From Paulownia fortunei (Eukaryota > Streptophyta > Magnoliopsida > Lamiales > Paulowniaceae), in NCBI GenBank assembly GCA_019321725.1, contig CM033110.1:20019278-20083277 (forward strand): a stretch of 64,000 bases of DNA. The letters are read 5' to 3'. The notes beneath the pieces are model-generated. The model searched no databases. It worked only from the letters and a program-made list of their open reading frames with translations, and had not been told where the DNA came from. The position numbers and the translations under genes are program-made. How positions within the stretch are numbered: the stretch's first letter is position 1; the number at the start of each line of letters is the position of its first letter. Shown here one piece after another: positions 12,923-27,108 of the stretch.

Positions 12923-13414
12923 TCATTCCAATACCACGGTAGCACCAACTTCCTTGAGCTTCTCAAGAATCTTCTCAGCCTCCTCTTTCGTAACCCCCTT
13001 CTTCACCACAGCGGGAGTTTTCTCCACCAAATCCTTAGCCTCCTTCAGACCTAAATCCGTGAAAGCCCTAATCTCCTTAATCACCTTAAGCTTTGTTGCA
13101 GGGTCGAATTTCTCCAATTTCACATCGAACGCTGTTTTCTCTTTGGCGGCAGCGGGAGCGGATGATTGGCCGCCAGCAGCCGATGAAGGGGATTGCAGGC
13201 CTGGTGCGGAGGCAGCGGGAACGTAGCGATTGAGACCCATTTTGTAGCGTAACAGGATGACGTAATCATGGCGCTCGATCTTGTTGAGGCCCAAGAGCTC
13301 GTCGGCAATTCGTTCCAGCTTTTGCGTTCGGGTCTCCGCGGCGGTGCAGAGGGTCCGGCAGAAGAGCGTTCGAGTGAGGGACTTGGAGGGGATTTTAGAA
13401 ATTATGGAGGACAT
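12923..13414 (-). CDS. Mitochondrial large-subunit ribosomal protein bL12 (L7/L12)
   Basis: Stalk protein of the mitochondrial ribosome that recruits and activates translational GTPases. Single exon, 163 aa. The start is the ATG at 13414, beginning [20 protein letters not shown], an Arg/Ser-rich mitochondrial presequence. The N-terminal dimerisation region (about residues 29-65) contains [21 protein letters not shown] Pro/Ala/Ser hinge spans about 66-90. The C-terminal L12 domain begins at [20 protein letters not shown] and contains [20 protein letters not shown], the conserved factor-binding helix, before ending at VGATVVLE. The presequence and the KIERHDY-type N-terminus favour mitochondria over plastids. 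The Arabidopsis counterpart is probably At4g37660, next to SHR. A telo-box lies about 90 bp upstream. Confidence 0.93.
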   Translation of the reverse strand: MSSIISKIPSKSLTRTLFCRTLCTAAETRTQKLERIADELLGLNKIERHDYVILLRYKMGLNRYVPAASAPGLQSPSSAAGGQSSAPAAAKEKTAFDVKLEKFDPATKLKVIKEIRAFTDLGLKEAKDLVEKTPAVVKKGVTKEEAEKILEKLKEVGATVVLE

Positions 13415-13500
13415 TTTGGAGAGGGAATAACTTGGGGTTTTCAGAGTGGCATTTGAGCAGAGCGTAGTGAGAGTGAGGATGCCTGTGAGCTTGTTGCTGG

Positions 13501-13510
13501 GTTTAGGGTT
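13501..13510 (-). promoter_or_regulatory. Telo-box upstream of bL12
   Basis: The minus strand reads AACCCTAAAC, 87-97 bp upstream of the bL12 ATG. The AAACCCTAA telo-box is a known element of plant ribosomal-protein and translation-gene promoters. This copy is offset by one repeat unit but matches the core ACCCTAA. Confidence 0.6.
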
Positions 13511-15193
13511 CTAAGATGTCTGAAAATTTTGGAATAAATAAATTTAAATTTAATAAGAATTTTGTTGGGAAGTTTTTAAGTGAAATGTTGAACATGATGG
13601 AAGGATGGATATATTTATGTAATATTATTTTCATATTTTAAATAATTAAATAATTAAATTTAATTTGAATTTTAATATCCAAATTCAATTTCTATTTCCA
13701 TTCAGTTTTAAACCCATACCCGAATCCAAATTCTATTTTATTTGTTTCCAAACATATGGTAACGGATATGATAGACGGATATGGCAATATGGATACAATA
13801 GCAACTTTTAAAATGTTGAAGATAGGATAAGTATGGAATACGTGCATATATATATATATACCTACATAATTATCTATTAATAATAAACAATCATCAATAT
13901 TTAGAATTGAACTTTCTTTTGTGATCATATTTTGACTAGAATCGCCTATTTCCTTTTTCATTTAGTTACTAAAATCTCATCCTTTTCAAGTATAGTAAAT
14001 TTAAAATATATTTACATATTAAATAACAGTAATTAACAATATGTGTGGGAGTGTGTACAATGATAAATTGATATAAAAATAATACTAAACAATCTCTCAC
14101 GTCTAAAACTAGAACCTCTTAATTATTCATATATTTTAACTCGTTTTATCTATTTTTTGTACTAAATAAAAACTCATATTTGTAAAGTATGATAGAATAA
14201 TACAAATTGACGATATTAAATACCAATGATAGTATATGGATATATCTAACAAAATTCTAAACACTACAATGTCAATAGTATGAATATGATGTAAATTACA
14301 TGTTCAACTCATTCCATTGAGTTTTAACTTCATCATCTCAAGTTATATTTTAGGGATTTCATCATATTTTAATGAAAAATGAATGAATAAAAATATTATG
14401 GAAGACAAGAAAATAAGAGATTATTCAAAAAGATTCGAATAAATTTCAGATTTTTATTTGGTATTTTAAATTTGACTTCATTTTTTTATAAACATATCAC
14501 TGCATCCAATTTTTCTCTCTTTCAATTTTCAAATACTTCATAACCTATTAAATAGGTATCATATCCATATCCATATCCAATGCATATTTGTATCTAAAAA
14601 ATATTAAATATTGCACAGAATTATTTTTAGAAGTATCCATGCATGGTAATAAATGGGAGTGAAAGGGCGAATGAGAATTTGATCGAACTTTTTCAGACAT
14701 GCGGAAACATAAGTACACGCTTTATAACATTATCCTTATAAAGAAAACATTAGTTATTTGGCATCTAAAAAGATTATTCCCTTTGATAATTTATTTTTCT
14801 ATTTTCCTTTTTTTGGTCTTTAAAGTAAGTTGAGCAACTTTACTTGTGGAAGAAACTGTATCTATCTGTCCATACATCATCCAGGAGGCATTCCTCCATT
14901 TTTACAAGGAGACCATAATCTCATATATATCAGCACAAATGACAAAACAAAAATCTATAGCTACACTTAAAGCTCTGAGTGTATTATGTTTAATGCCTTG
15001 TATCTGGTCTCGGTGCCACAATAGATAGGCACACTACCATTTGGCTTTCTCTGTTCCATGTTCCATATTAGTTGGATAATGAATTCCATGTGAGAAGACC
15101 ACTAACATCATACAATGCATCTTCAGTTTCATCTCCACAGGCTGCAAATAAGCAACACAGGCAACACCGAAATGTAGGAGGAAGGAAATGCCT
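13511..15193. other. AT-rich intergenic region with TATCC-type repeats
   Basis: Spacer between the bL12 promoter and the DG1 stop codon. GGATATG motifs near 13765-13793 and the reverse-complement series ATATCCATATCCATATCC near 14563-14580 face each other over about 800 bp. This could mark the two ends of a degenerate non-autonomous element. A short TA repeat lies at about 13847-13860. No coding potential was recognised. Confidence 0.4.
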
Positions 15194-18100
15194 TCACTTT
15201 TTCTTCCAAGTTTCCAGTATTTCATAGGCTGAAGGAGTACCAGATTCATGTGAGTCATCGACTTCACTGCTTGGGATAATAAGTTCGAAGTTGAACTCAT
15301 CAACATCTGAGTGCCTCTCTTCATGTTCAATATGCTCAAACTCTATGTCATCAGAATAAGATGGTGAAATTTTGGATACCGAGTCATAGTCAAAATGCTC
15401 AGCAAACCGGGTAGGACAAGCCATCACATTTTCTTCATGACTGTTGTTGGACAAACCAGATTCCGAATCTCTCCCTTCCTCCACTCTGCCGTTACTCATG
15501 TAGTTATCATGCACTGTGTTGACTGAATTGCCCTCATGTATGTTAAGATTCCAATCCAAGTTGGAACCAGTAGTCTTGGCAGGAAAATTGTGCTCATTCA
15601 TGCTGTCACAACAATCAAATTCTCCATCACTACTATCTTTATGAATTTTAATCATCATTGGACTGGTGGAAGCTATTGAATTTAGTGAGTCTTCACAAGA
15701 TCCGAAGATGAATTGCAATGCTCTGGACAAATTTAAGACTGTGGCTTCTTTTACTAAATCATGAATGACAAGTTTCTCCTGCAGTTCATTCAGACTAGCC
15801 TGATCAATCCTGTCCCCATTTCTCTCAAAGAGGTTAATCCACTCTTGGAAACTGACTTGAAATGGAGCATGAGCCATTGTGTTGACAATATTCACAGCTC
15901 TTTCATAGTCACGTTGAATAGTGGCTTGACATGCCATTTCAGTGAAAAATGATACTGGAGGTATCTCACCAGCTTCCAAAATTGAATCAAATGCATGTTC
16001 CAGCAAATGCCACTACATCAGAAAAGATAAAAATCTAAACAATAATGATCCAATCTGACGAGTGGAACTTGATTTGCCAGTCTGGCCACAACCATACATG
16101 CACACAAACTGTACAAAGCAATAAATCTGATATCTTTCTTGTGATGTAATGCATAGATTAGTCGGCTATAATCTAGACAATCACACAATTCATGGAAGAA
16201 ATTTCAGCAGTTTCATGGTTGGCTGGATGATATAAGATTTTAACCAAATGATACAGAATATAGCAACCTGCTATAATAGAGGGTAAAGTGGTGCAGTACC
16301 TTTCCAGCTCTAGATGCTTCCACTAATAGAGCAGAGTGTTTACGTTGATCAGCTTGATGACCTGAGAGGGTCATCTCCTTGTACACGTACTCAAAGTACT
16401 CCCACTGGAGAGCACTTGCAGATGCCTCAAGCATGGAGCCGAAAGTGTACGCATCTGCTTTGGGGAAAGAACCATGACCATGTTCGCCTTCAAAACCTAA
16501 GTCATTTCTCCTGGTCTCTTCAAATAATTCTTTAGCTTTAAGAAACATATCATTCCGGCCATAAACTTTCAGCATGGCATTTATTAGACCAATATCAGGA
16601 GCCATGATGGTTTTGCTGTGCTCATAGAGGGATACACAATCATGAACATGCCTACCATCCATGGAAGACATTATCAGGCCAGTGAAGGTTACTGCCAAAG
16701 GTCTTGTCGGATGAAGGTCTTTTAGCTTCTCAATCTGCAGCTAATTTTTCATGAGTCCAAAAGTTCCAACTAAAATATTAATATCCAGATGCAATATGTC
16801 GACATCATTAAGAAAAAATTTAAATCAGTCAATATAGGCACGAGAACTTTGTTTTTGCCCATGAAACCAAGAACAAATGGATGACAATTGTGCAATTCCT
16901 CTCTGTGAGGAAAAAAAATGGATAAAAGGTGTATTTTTCTTAGTGTAAGGAGTTCAGCTTTTAGTTCACGCACATATAAAGAAACTTCTAAGTTCTGAAA
17001 AATGGTTTCATCATTATATCAGCATTCAAAATTATTTTTCATAAAGCCTTCCAGCAAGAATATAAAAAAATAAAAGTTAACACAAGGTCATGTTAGGGCA
17101 TAAAGAAGTCAAGAAATACATGGATAAAAAGAAATGAGTAACCAATTGTCATACCTTTTCAAATAGCACTTTGCTTTTGTATGTAATCCATCTAGTGCTA
17201 AAACCAAATCTAACTCAACTAAGCTTCACCCCAACTATATCATATTGGCTACATTCATCAAATTCCTCATCTCCTTTTAAGGATATGTTTGTGGCCAAAC
17301 TACCACCATTCCACAGTTATTATTATGCCAATCTGAGTTGACACTGCGTAAAATATATATTCAGAGACATAAATAAAATCCTTGTGAAAACTAACCTCCA
17401 AAATAGCATCTTGCCACCTGCCATAGAAGCAAAGGCAGCGAGCTAGCTCATAATATACACTTGCTGTCCCAATTATCCCCCTTCTTTCCATATCCCTGAC
17501 GGCTTGAACAGCATCATTAACTTTACCTTCTTCCCAGAAAGCTCTGACAAGAACTAGGCAATGCAGAGAGTAGATGATTAAGTAACCACAAAGAAACATG
17601 TCAGTGATGGGGAAATAATACTACCTTTGTATGTCAGGGCTTTTAGAGCTTCCCCATTTCTTTTCATCTTCCTGAAAAACTCATGGACAAGGTCATACTT
17701 TCCAGATTTGAGCATTACCTTTAAAAGGAACCACCTGTAAGACTCAACCACAGATATACTCGGAGAATAATGACATGTTTTACATAGAATATAGTGTTCC
17801 ACTAAGTGGAAATAGCCTTATCAATATGCCTAGTGAAAAAGGTCTTGCGAAGATAGTACTTTAATGTTGACCAGGCACAAAAGTCTTCAGGACTGCTTTT
17901 ATTTTTAATTCATTTTAATGAAATTCTGCCTTGATTAGTCAAATGTGGAATTTCAATGTCAGCAAAGAAAAGGAGCATATCATGAAGAATAATCAACTAC
18001 ATCCTAGGCATTAACCTTGAGGACAAACAAAATCACAATATTTAGTTTGCATTGCTAGAATCATGCATCCTTAGCACATATCCAGATCACAATGATCTTC

Positions 18101-19672
18101 AACTGAATCAAAATAATGCTTGAACACTGCATGTCAGTTGACTTCAGAAACAATTACCTCCATTGCCAGCCCATAGCTTGCTCCATTAGGTCTGAGACCA
18201 TTCTTTCTCAACTGTTGAAAAACCCACGATACTCCCTTCCATTGGCAGGTCGGAACACATGCATTTAAAACCTGAAGGATCATTCAGTCCAGCGACATAA
18301 TTATACTAAAAGAAACAATAAAAGAATCTCTCAGAAAAAAGTCCCAAACTCTCTTACAGCATTAAATATAACAATGTCCGGTTGAAGTTCAGGATTCCAA
18401 TTTTTGCGCCTCCTATTTCTGATCTTTTTGGGCTTTTCCTTCATGGATTCAATAACAATCACCAGCTCTTTTAGAAAACCAGCTTGACCCAGTGTAACGG
18501 CCAAACTATGATATGCCGCCATATCAGGATATATGTGTGCGTCTCCCTACGAATAATTCAGGATTAAACTTATATTAAATAAACCAAGACGGGCCTCAAT
18601 GGCAAAACCCATGGAAAAGGCAAGAAAATTGTTACACGCATCAAATTGAAGACTTGAAGAGCTTCATGAGGTTTCCTGGCTCTCCCAAGCACCTTCAATA
18701 ATTTTGTGTATACAAACCTAAATTTGCAATCAAACAAACGAATAAAAACAAAAGAAATTGAAGTTGGAACAAATTGTGCTCAGTGATCAACGCTTGAGGG
18801 AGAAACAAGTGTACCTGCTCTTGTAATGTCTGTGCTCCTTCGAGTTGTAGACCCACTCTACAACAGAAAATGCATGCCTCCAGTGCCCCTTATCTCCAAG
18901 CCCTTCAACTATCTTCAACATTTGCCCTTCTGTAAACTGCAATCCCGAGTATCTCATCATCCGCGCAAACTTCCAATCTTTCACACTCAGCTCTGTTGCG
19001 CTTAATCTAAATCAACACAAACTTATGCTAGTAAAAATAACCAGCAAGATAACAATTGAAATAAGAAAACAAAGAGGAAGGAATCAGAAATTCGTGGGAC
19101 TACAATCCCACATACCTATCTATGAGAAGTTTAATTGCTTCAGCTTCGCTGCGCTTTGGTGGGACCCATCTCCTCCCCTCATTATCAAACCATCCTTCTT
19201 CAAGTTCAATATCATTATCCAAAAGCCAAGAAAATTTAACCCTTTCACACTCAATTATATCACTCAGCTCCCTCAGATGCTCGGGATTCAACCTCTCTCC
19301 ATCGTACTCCATGTTCTCACTCGCAAGCTCTCTCAATCGAAGCCTCTCCAATCTCTCCCAAGGCCTGCCCACCAGTTTCTCGTTTTCTTCATTTCTGATG
19401 GATTTTGTGAATTTCTTGTATTCAGACTTGATCACTTGGAAATGGGATTCTTCGGAAATGGCTTGTTTCTGAGTGTCGGTTAGGGGTGGGGGCAGCTTGG
19501 AGGTGTGTTTGGCCAAACGACGGTTGGATTTTTGGAGCTCCTTTTTGCGGAGATTGTGGAGGATTCTTGGGGTTGGCTGAACGCCGTATTTTAAGAGCTT
19601 CTGCTTGATGTTTTCTAGGTTGGGGTGGGGTGGTGGATTGGGGAGGCTTAAGGGTCCTGTTGAAGCTTCCAT
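15194..19672 (-). CDS. DG1: Pentatricopeptide-repeat protein DELAYED GREENING 1-like
   Basis: Organelle RNA-binding PPR protein. Arabidopsis DG1 (At5g67570) is needed for early chloroplast development and plastid-encoded-polymerase-dependent transcription and interacts with SIG6. Nine exons: 19116-19672, 18815-19006, 18636-18717, 18358-18546, 18158-18271, 17625-17718, 17396-17553, 16300-16734 and 15194-16012. They total 2640 nt (879 aa) with all phases closing. The start is the ATG at 19672 (MEASTGPLSLPN); the open frame upstream to 19684 begins with GTG, not ATG. Exon 1 holds the family-specific region (LKYGVQPTPRILHNLRKKEL; EEGWFDNEGRRWVPPKRSEA). PPR helices run through exons 2-9 ([59 protein letters not shown]). 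The C-terminus from about residue 690 is acidic, Ser/Asp/Glu-rich and probably disordered. Confidence 0.93.
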
Positions 19673-20856
19673 GGAAGTTATCACTCAGAGAGCGAGCGAA
19701 AGTAGATTTTTGCAGGGAATTAAGGTTTGCTGAAAGAAGCGGCAAGGTTTTTCTTATACAATTACCATAATATCCTTAATCTCTCTTTATTCAAAAACAA
19801 TATGTATGGAATGTAATTTTTGAAATTGGCAATGAGCCGATATTTTCCATTTCCTCCAAAAAGAAAAAAGTGAAAAAAAAGGATTAGCATAATGTTTCAG
19901 TTAGTTTCTTCTCTCTTTCTCAGAAGACTTCAATTGATTTGCGCAAGAAATAGGCCAATTTCACGACTTTTTGTCTAAAATCTCTTGCCCAAAAATCAAG
20001 AATACCAAACTCTTCACTACCTAGATTAGATTACGTGTTTAGAATAACAATACAAATTATATTTGTCGAAAAGTAGAAAATAATATGAATACAACCCTCA
20101 TGTTGATTAATTGAATCATTTTTTTGTAGATTCCTATAGGATTCTGTCTCCGATTATGAAAAGAAGGATGAAAATTATTTTTTTAAATGCACAAAAAACA
20201 AAAAAGAAATACTGTCCTCCACTTGCAAAAATAATGATAATGAACTAATTTTATTGTGCAATAGCTACCAAACATATAGCAAATTTTAATTCATCATATT
20301 TTGTATTCAGATTGAACTACGTCCGTGAATAATGCAATTTGTTTGGAATTCGGATCTTAGCCAGGCCAAGTCCATCAAATGCGATTCTTATAATTAAATA
20401 TGCCCTTGATACAGCCCGAAACAGAGCTTCTTGAGCAGATTTCATCCACACCAGGAACCAAAACAAAAAGATTCTCCTAACTGGACTTCTTAACGTACTA
20501 CTTCTATTGCTTCGGCAGGATTTCTTGTATACCCATGTCCTAAAAAATTTCTATTGTATTTTCATCAAAGAATTTTCACTAACAAAAGAAACATTGGACA
20601 AAGATGTAATCACCCAGGCAAACAGAGGAAGAGAAATCAATCGCCATAAAAGCCCAAAGAAACTCCTCTCAGTAATGTAAGTTAGAAAATAGAAACAAGT
20701 GTGAGTTGATATATAATACACAGACAACCTTGAAGAAAGCAGCAAGCCTATCGGCCAGAAAGAAGAATGTGCAATCTGGTCATGGACAACAACAAACTGG
20801 AAATCCACTTCTCAAAAAAAGCTGTAACACTAGAGTTACAGCAAGTAGCCTTGTAC
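19673..20856. other. DG1 promoter / ARL8 3' flank
   Basis: Upstream region of DG1 followed by ARL8 3' UTR. Both genes are on the minus strand. AT-rich, with no convincing ORF or repeat. Confidence 0.6.
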
Positions 20857-23800
20857 TCAGCTCTTTGACTTAGAATGCTTGACTAGCCAATCAATGACCT
20901 GGTCGATGTTGGTAGAGTTCTTGCAAGAGATCATAAAGCAGCATACCTCCCTATCAGTGATTGATTTTAAACCCCTGCAGTGCATAATGTAGTTTTAAAT
21001 TATCAATCGCAGAATGCACACAAAAAACACACATGCAGAGAGAGTGATTCTCTTTATATCTTTGTTTTGTTTGCCCGGGGAGGGGGGTCAGTTAGCCAAA
21101 CTAATCCCGTGCTACACTTACATTTGATCAGTCAATGCCTGCTTAGATAGGGCCTGAGGCTTGTCGATCTTGTTCCCTAACACCAGCAAAGGAATGCCGC
21201 TTAGTGATGGTTTGCTCAACAGATCATGAAGTTCACTTTTGGAGATACTGATGTTATCATGATCAGCAGCATCAACAACGTACCTGCACCAAATCATGCA
21301 CAGAAGACTGATTAAATTATTGTGGCATTAGATGTTAGACTTAAACCATGTAAATGTAGAACAATATGCATCAGCTTTAAATAAACAAAAAACAAAACAT
21401 ATTTTTAATAAGATCCCGTCACTAGCCTCGAGTTAGCATAGGAAATTAAAGGTGAAATGGCCAACCACACAGGAACATGAAAATTGTAATCCCAAAATCT
21501 AAGTCAAAAGTTGGAGTTATCAATCAGGCTTTATGACCAAGCATAGAGTGGATCAAGCTCTATTGGCCTGGATGATCCTACTCACAAACTCTAACTCATG
21601 ACTTTTTTTGCCTCAGCTCAAACATAGCTTACATTTTGCTTTTTGAGCTTCAGGTGCATATCGTATTAGATCATATAAAAAAATCCATTAATAGGAAAAA
21701 TGAAAAATATGATAAAACAAGTATATGAAGATATTGGTTTTTTCGAAACACATCGGTTGAAGACCATTCAAATAAAAACATGTACACAATTTCACAAGTA
21801 TAATATAGCTCATATATTGATCGCGAATTAATAAGAAGATATCCGTAAGTTTCTAAACTAACCACTAATTCCTTACACTATAAATAAGCAGAGCCAATTT
21901 GGAGTTGAGCTTAATTAAACTCAAACTTAACTAACAAATAGATCGAGTCTAATTTAGATGCTCAAACTCAGTCATGCATTCATGCTCAAGTTTTAACCTG
22001 ACTTAGCTCAAATTCAAGCTGGCTAAACAAGAAAGCTCTGGGCCTACTCTTAAATTCAATTGACAGTCCTACCCTTGAGGGAGTACTATTAGAGTTTAAT
22101 AAATGAAAATTTAAGCATGGACGAATTTAATGTCTAATTTGCTAATTTCTTGTCTAAATAATCAGCATAGCAGAGGACACGGACACGAGCAGGTAGATGT
22201 GATAAAATTTTGAAAATTTATAAAAATCTTTAGATTATAAGAATATTGAGTTTACAACCATATGGATAAAGTAACTTCCACTTGAAACTAACAGCAGAAG
22301 CAAACTATCTGAAAGAACATGAGCCATTCAGATGGAGTTATTGACATACACAATTGCAGAAACTGCACGACAATATCGCTCCCACATACTCCTAAATCTG
22401 GGTTGACCTCCAAGATCCCACAACTTTATTGTGACATTCCCTTTAGTGACTTTACGCATATTAAATCCTACCTGAAGGGTCAAAAGTCTCTCATTAGTAA
22501 TCTTAAATGCCTCGGTGATCCAGAATGAAATCAACAATAATCAAATATTAAAGCGAACAAGAATTTTTAAAGAAAACTAACCGTAGGGATCATATCTTCA
22601 CTATATCCACCAGTCTAGGAAGGAAAAGGAAACAGAGAACAAAGTAAATGCAGAGTACTTTGACCAAATAAGAAGTATTAGCAGACAGTACTACAAAGAT
22701 GTATCTGTATGAAAGAATAGTACATGTATTTACTTACAGCAACAACATTTACAAGTGAAGTTTTCCCAGCATTTTGAAGACCTATCAGAGACAACTCCAT
22801 TTCTTGCTTGAAAAAAAGACTGCAACCACAAAATAATAATATGAGTTCATACATCGTTAAAAGCAATTCCACATCCAAAGCAAAAGACAAAAATAACTTC
22901 AAGCATCTTATTCTAAAGTGCTTCTCTTAAAAGACTAATGACTTGATCTTGAAACGCTGTTAAAGTAAGAAACAGTATTCATTTACAACATACTCCACAC
23001 AATATCCTTAATAGAAATTTCACAAAAGCACTCAATTCATTGTCTCACCTCTGATAGTTCAGGAAGCAATTAAAAATTGTTGAATGATAACTTAAACGTA
23101 AAATGGAAGACGTTTGCAAGAGTTTTAATGGATGACATTCACAAATAGGCAAAGAGACGTCCAATGAATTTTGTCAAACTTCATAGTTAAAATAATTATG
23201 TTGCCAATTAACATTTTACATGTAATCTATCCATACCATTAGATGACTCAGGAATCACATTGAGTAGCACATTAGAGAATTTTAAGTTGGATATGGGTTG
23301 TATGTGATGAGATGGAATATTAAACTCATATACTGTCAAAGAGTTGTACAATTAGCTAAATCTAATAATCTCATTCATTATCAATTGGTTAAACGAATGC
23401 ATACGACTTCCTTGAATCAAAAAAGTAAAAACTAGTCCTTCAAGCATAATATTGGCATCTGAGGTATGATTGGCAATCCAAGAAAAATAACTTATATAGC
23501 TGGATCTATCATTGAGACCTTAGGGATCAAAACCATAAGATGCATCATTTTGGACAGTTCAATGACAACTAAAACCATTAAAAGAATAAAGATTGAAAGT
23601 CCCATTTGAAGCTCAAAAGTATACGTCTGGTGGTATTATGACAAAAAATAGGGTTCAGAAACTAACCATGTGTAAAAACAAGTAGTTGCGGTTATACCAA
23701 ACATTTGTCCGTTAATATTCTTATCTATTTCCATATAGATGGCAATGACACATCACCATTTTTTTTTTATGGGAGTAACTTACAAGTCAATATGCCACCT

Positions 23801-24563
23801 TAAGTCATTTGAGAAATATCAAAATAAAGCATTCACAAACAGCATATGATAACTTATCTTAAAGCACAACCAAGCATCAAATCTAAATACCCTAAAATAG
23901 AATGGTATAAGTTCCAAGTTTCCATTGTTTACATCATCTAAAGTATCATGTTATTTGTGAAAGGTCTTATGGAATCAATATTTCCGAGGTCCTCGGAACG
24001 GTAGCAAATAAAAGTATTACTTTCGTGTCATCTACAAGCATTCGAGTTTAGAGTATCAAGAGAATCTGTCAAAAACACAAAAAAGTATGCGTCAACAGAC
24101 TACACCCCAACCCAATAAATTCTTATATGGCAAAATTAAATCCCACATGAATCAGTAACATAATTACAGCTCTGCAGACAAGTAGACAACTTATCTCAAG
24201 TTCAAATTCCTGTTATTGAAACAAAATGGATTAAGGGGCAAAAAAAAGGAAAAGACATAGCACCAAGCGATCATCATGGAGAAAAATCCAGCTGCCAAAA
24301 TCATGGCATAAATTCCTCAATGCCAAACCAAATTGTTAAAAGAAAAATTAAAAAAAAAAAAACACAAAGGGACAACAATACTAGCAAATTACACAATCCC
24401 GAAACAAATATTCACCATCAACCACATCCAAAATCTTTCAAAAAAGCAACACAAATTCATCCAAGATTCATAAGATAATCTTCGTGTATCTGAAAATAAT
24501 AGGAGCAAGCACTGGGGTACCATACCTTCTAAGCCAATTGAGAAAAGCTTCCCAGAGACCCAT
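20857..24563 (-). CDS. ARL8: ADP-ribosylation factor-like GTPase ARL8 (ARLA1 group)
   Basis: Small Arf-family GTPase. ARL8 acts on late endosome/lysosome or vacuole membranes, and plant ARL8s are known host factors for tobamovirus replication complexes. Six exons: 24526-24563, 22738-22819, 22582-22614, 22350-22471, 21122-21283 and 20857-20974. They total 555 nt, 184 aa, the expected family length. Motifs in order: N-terminal amphipathic helix [17 protein letters not shown]-loop GLQNAGKTS; switch I region [30 protein letters not shown] (G3 and switch II); NKIDKPQA (G4); [10 protein letters not shown] (G5 region); C-terminus HSKSKS. Intron 1 is long (1.7 kb, 22820-24525) and exon 3 is only 33 nt. 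The Arabidopsis syntenic counterpart is probably At5g67560. Confidence 0.96.
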
Positions 24564-27074
24564 TGCTTTAATTGACGGATCGCGAGGACTCGAAAACGAA
24601 ACAGATCTCTTCTCTGCCTTCTCTCAATTGACCTCTCCGAAATTACTTTTTGTTTTCCCTTCCTCTCCTAAGTTATTTTTCTCCACAGTAGATTGATTCT
24701 TGACGATCTCTATCGTAATTAGGAGAGGAGATTTTTGTGTACCAGAATAAATACCGAGAAAACAACGTAGGCCACAATTTAGGAACGCTAACAAATGTTA
24801 CTGCCCCTGTAATATTAGAAAATTACGGTTCCGGCCCGCGGATTTGGGGCAGCTATATTTCGCTGTATGATTGATTGCGGGTGGACCAACCATGAAAGGG
24901 GGGAGGCGGAAAGTAGCGAAAGAAGTCTCAGTCGCGTAAAGAAGCGCGTGTATTAACTTCCGATGAACTGTTGAATTGAGGGGAGCTGTAGATGGTGTGA
25001 TTGGACGGTGAGAAATACGCTTTTGTTTTGTTTTCTGGGAGTGGAGGCACGTTGCTGGAAAGCTGACGTGTAATACTTGTCCTGGTGGCTCTTCCTCATT
25101 CGCTGCGGCATTATTCTTTGTACATTGTGGCCCACAGTTTTTCAACTACTTTTGCTATTGGGTTTGAAAATGTATTCAAATTTCAAAATTTTAAATTCCT
25201 ATTGAATATCTCATCATCACCGATATAATATTTGAAAATGGATAAAATATGATATAGACATAAAATATAGTATTTAAAAAAAAAATCGATATAATTATTT
25301 AATATATATAAAAACTATTTTTACATTTTATAAGTATTCATATGAATATATACACATATATATAATTGATAATAGACTTATAGAGATATTGATACAAGTA
25401 GAAAGAAAGAAAAGTTTATATCAGTAATAGTATCGAAATTCAATTAATATAATTTGTATACTATATTTGAGAAAAAATTAGTTCTGACTTTCGTAAAACA
25501 AAATATGAAAAAAGGTGATTTTGGATGAGGTAAAATTATTTTTTCAAGTAGTTTAAAATAAAATATTTTTTTGTTATTTTTTGATTACTTATATACTATC
25601 TAGAATTTATAAAAAAATAATTAAATTCTAAAAATATGTCGGATATGCCGTTTGATGTATCAATTTTTTGTTCTTGTTAATTTATAAACATGCTAAGTTG
25701 CATGTCAAATGCATGTTAAAGATGTGTCGTTTCGACATAGTGTCCAACAAAATATAAATTATATTTTTGAAGTATTGGTGCATTATAACTCATCGAAAAG
25801 TTTTTTAGAAGTTCATGAATTCATTATTGATTAGCGTAAGTCTTATATATTTCACTATAATTCAAAATTTATCGGTTAATCTAATTCAACGGATTCATTA
25901 TTCCTAAGAAAATTTCGAGTGGATAATCATTCATAAAAAATAAATAAATAATGAATGAATGAATGGATGAACATAAAAAATTTAAATGAGAATTTTAAAA
26001 ATAAAAATGATATCTTTTACTTTTAAAAGAAATGATAAGAGTTACTTGTGTCACACGTATTTAATAAAAAAAAATCATTTTATATAAAAATAAAATGGGT
26101 ACCCTTTGTTTGGAAAAAATAACTTATTATTCCTTTTTAGTTTGCAAATTAATTGGCAAAGTGTAAAATTTTATTATATTATTATCTTCAAAGAAAACTT
26201 ATAAAGTTTAAATAATTTTCAAAACATACTGAAAAAGGGGTAAAATTGAAATTAAATTATAATTTTGAAGTTGGATAGGGCAAAGTGTAAATTTTTATAA
26301 TTTGAAGGGAAAAGATGATACCACATGTATTGTTAAGGGGTCCAGACTTTTATTCACCTTTTGTTTTTATTTTTTTCTAAGTTTAAATTCAAAATTTGCA
26401 CGTTTCGTGAGTGAATATTAATTTTAAATGATATGATAGTATATATAGAGAAAAACTTTAAATTAATCTATGGATGATTTTTTGCCCTATAGTCAAAAGG
26501 AAATGTAATTGTATGATGACAAAGTACAAAGTGAATCCATTAGAATTCAATAGTTCAGTGCCAGTTGAAAAGGCGTGGCTTTGTAGTTGATAGGCATGAA
26601 TTCAGTCTACTTTTAAATATCACTCCATTTATTATCATGATTAATGGGCATGAGTCGAGTCTATAGAATTTTTTGGACTCTGTGGTAAATCGACATTATG
26701 TGGTCATGTTAGTATAGCATTGTCGTTATATCAATTATGCTGTGTTTATTTTAAAACAGATAAATATACGTGTTCAATTGACTTGGTTTCAAATACCATA
26801 AAATTAAAGTTTTATATAGAAATTTTCAAATTGACATGAATATATAAATATTCAAGAGGGTGAATTAAGGCCTAAAATCAGGTCGAAAGGCATAGACAAT
26901 GAATAATAAGTGAATATTTCTGTACTACTTCTTGTTGGTCAAAAGAGACAGAGCAAGTTAAATTAACTGAAAGATGATTATCGATTCAACAATGTAAGGT
27001 GCCCTTAAGAAGGAATAGAGAAAATGTCTCGAGTCAATATATTTTTAAGTATTTTTGGAAGCGAGAGGAGTGTG

Positions 27075-27108
<34 letters not shown>

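Noticed and set aside
19673..19684. Extended DG1 start at 19684
   Set aside because: The codon there is GTG, not ATG. The first in-frame ATG is at 19672.
24798..25145. 115-codon minus-strand open frame upstream of ARL8
   Set aside because: No recognisable domain and no splice connection to ARL8, whose ATG at 24563 gives the full-length family protein. Likely promoter or leader sequence.
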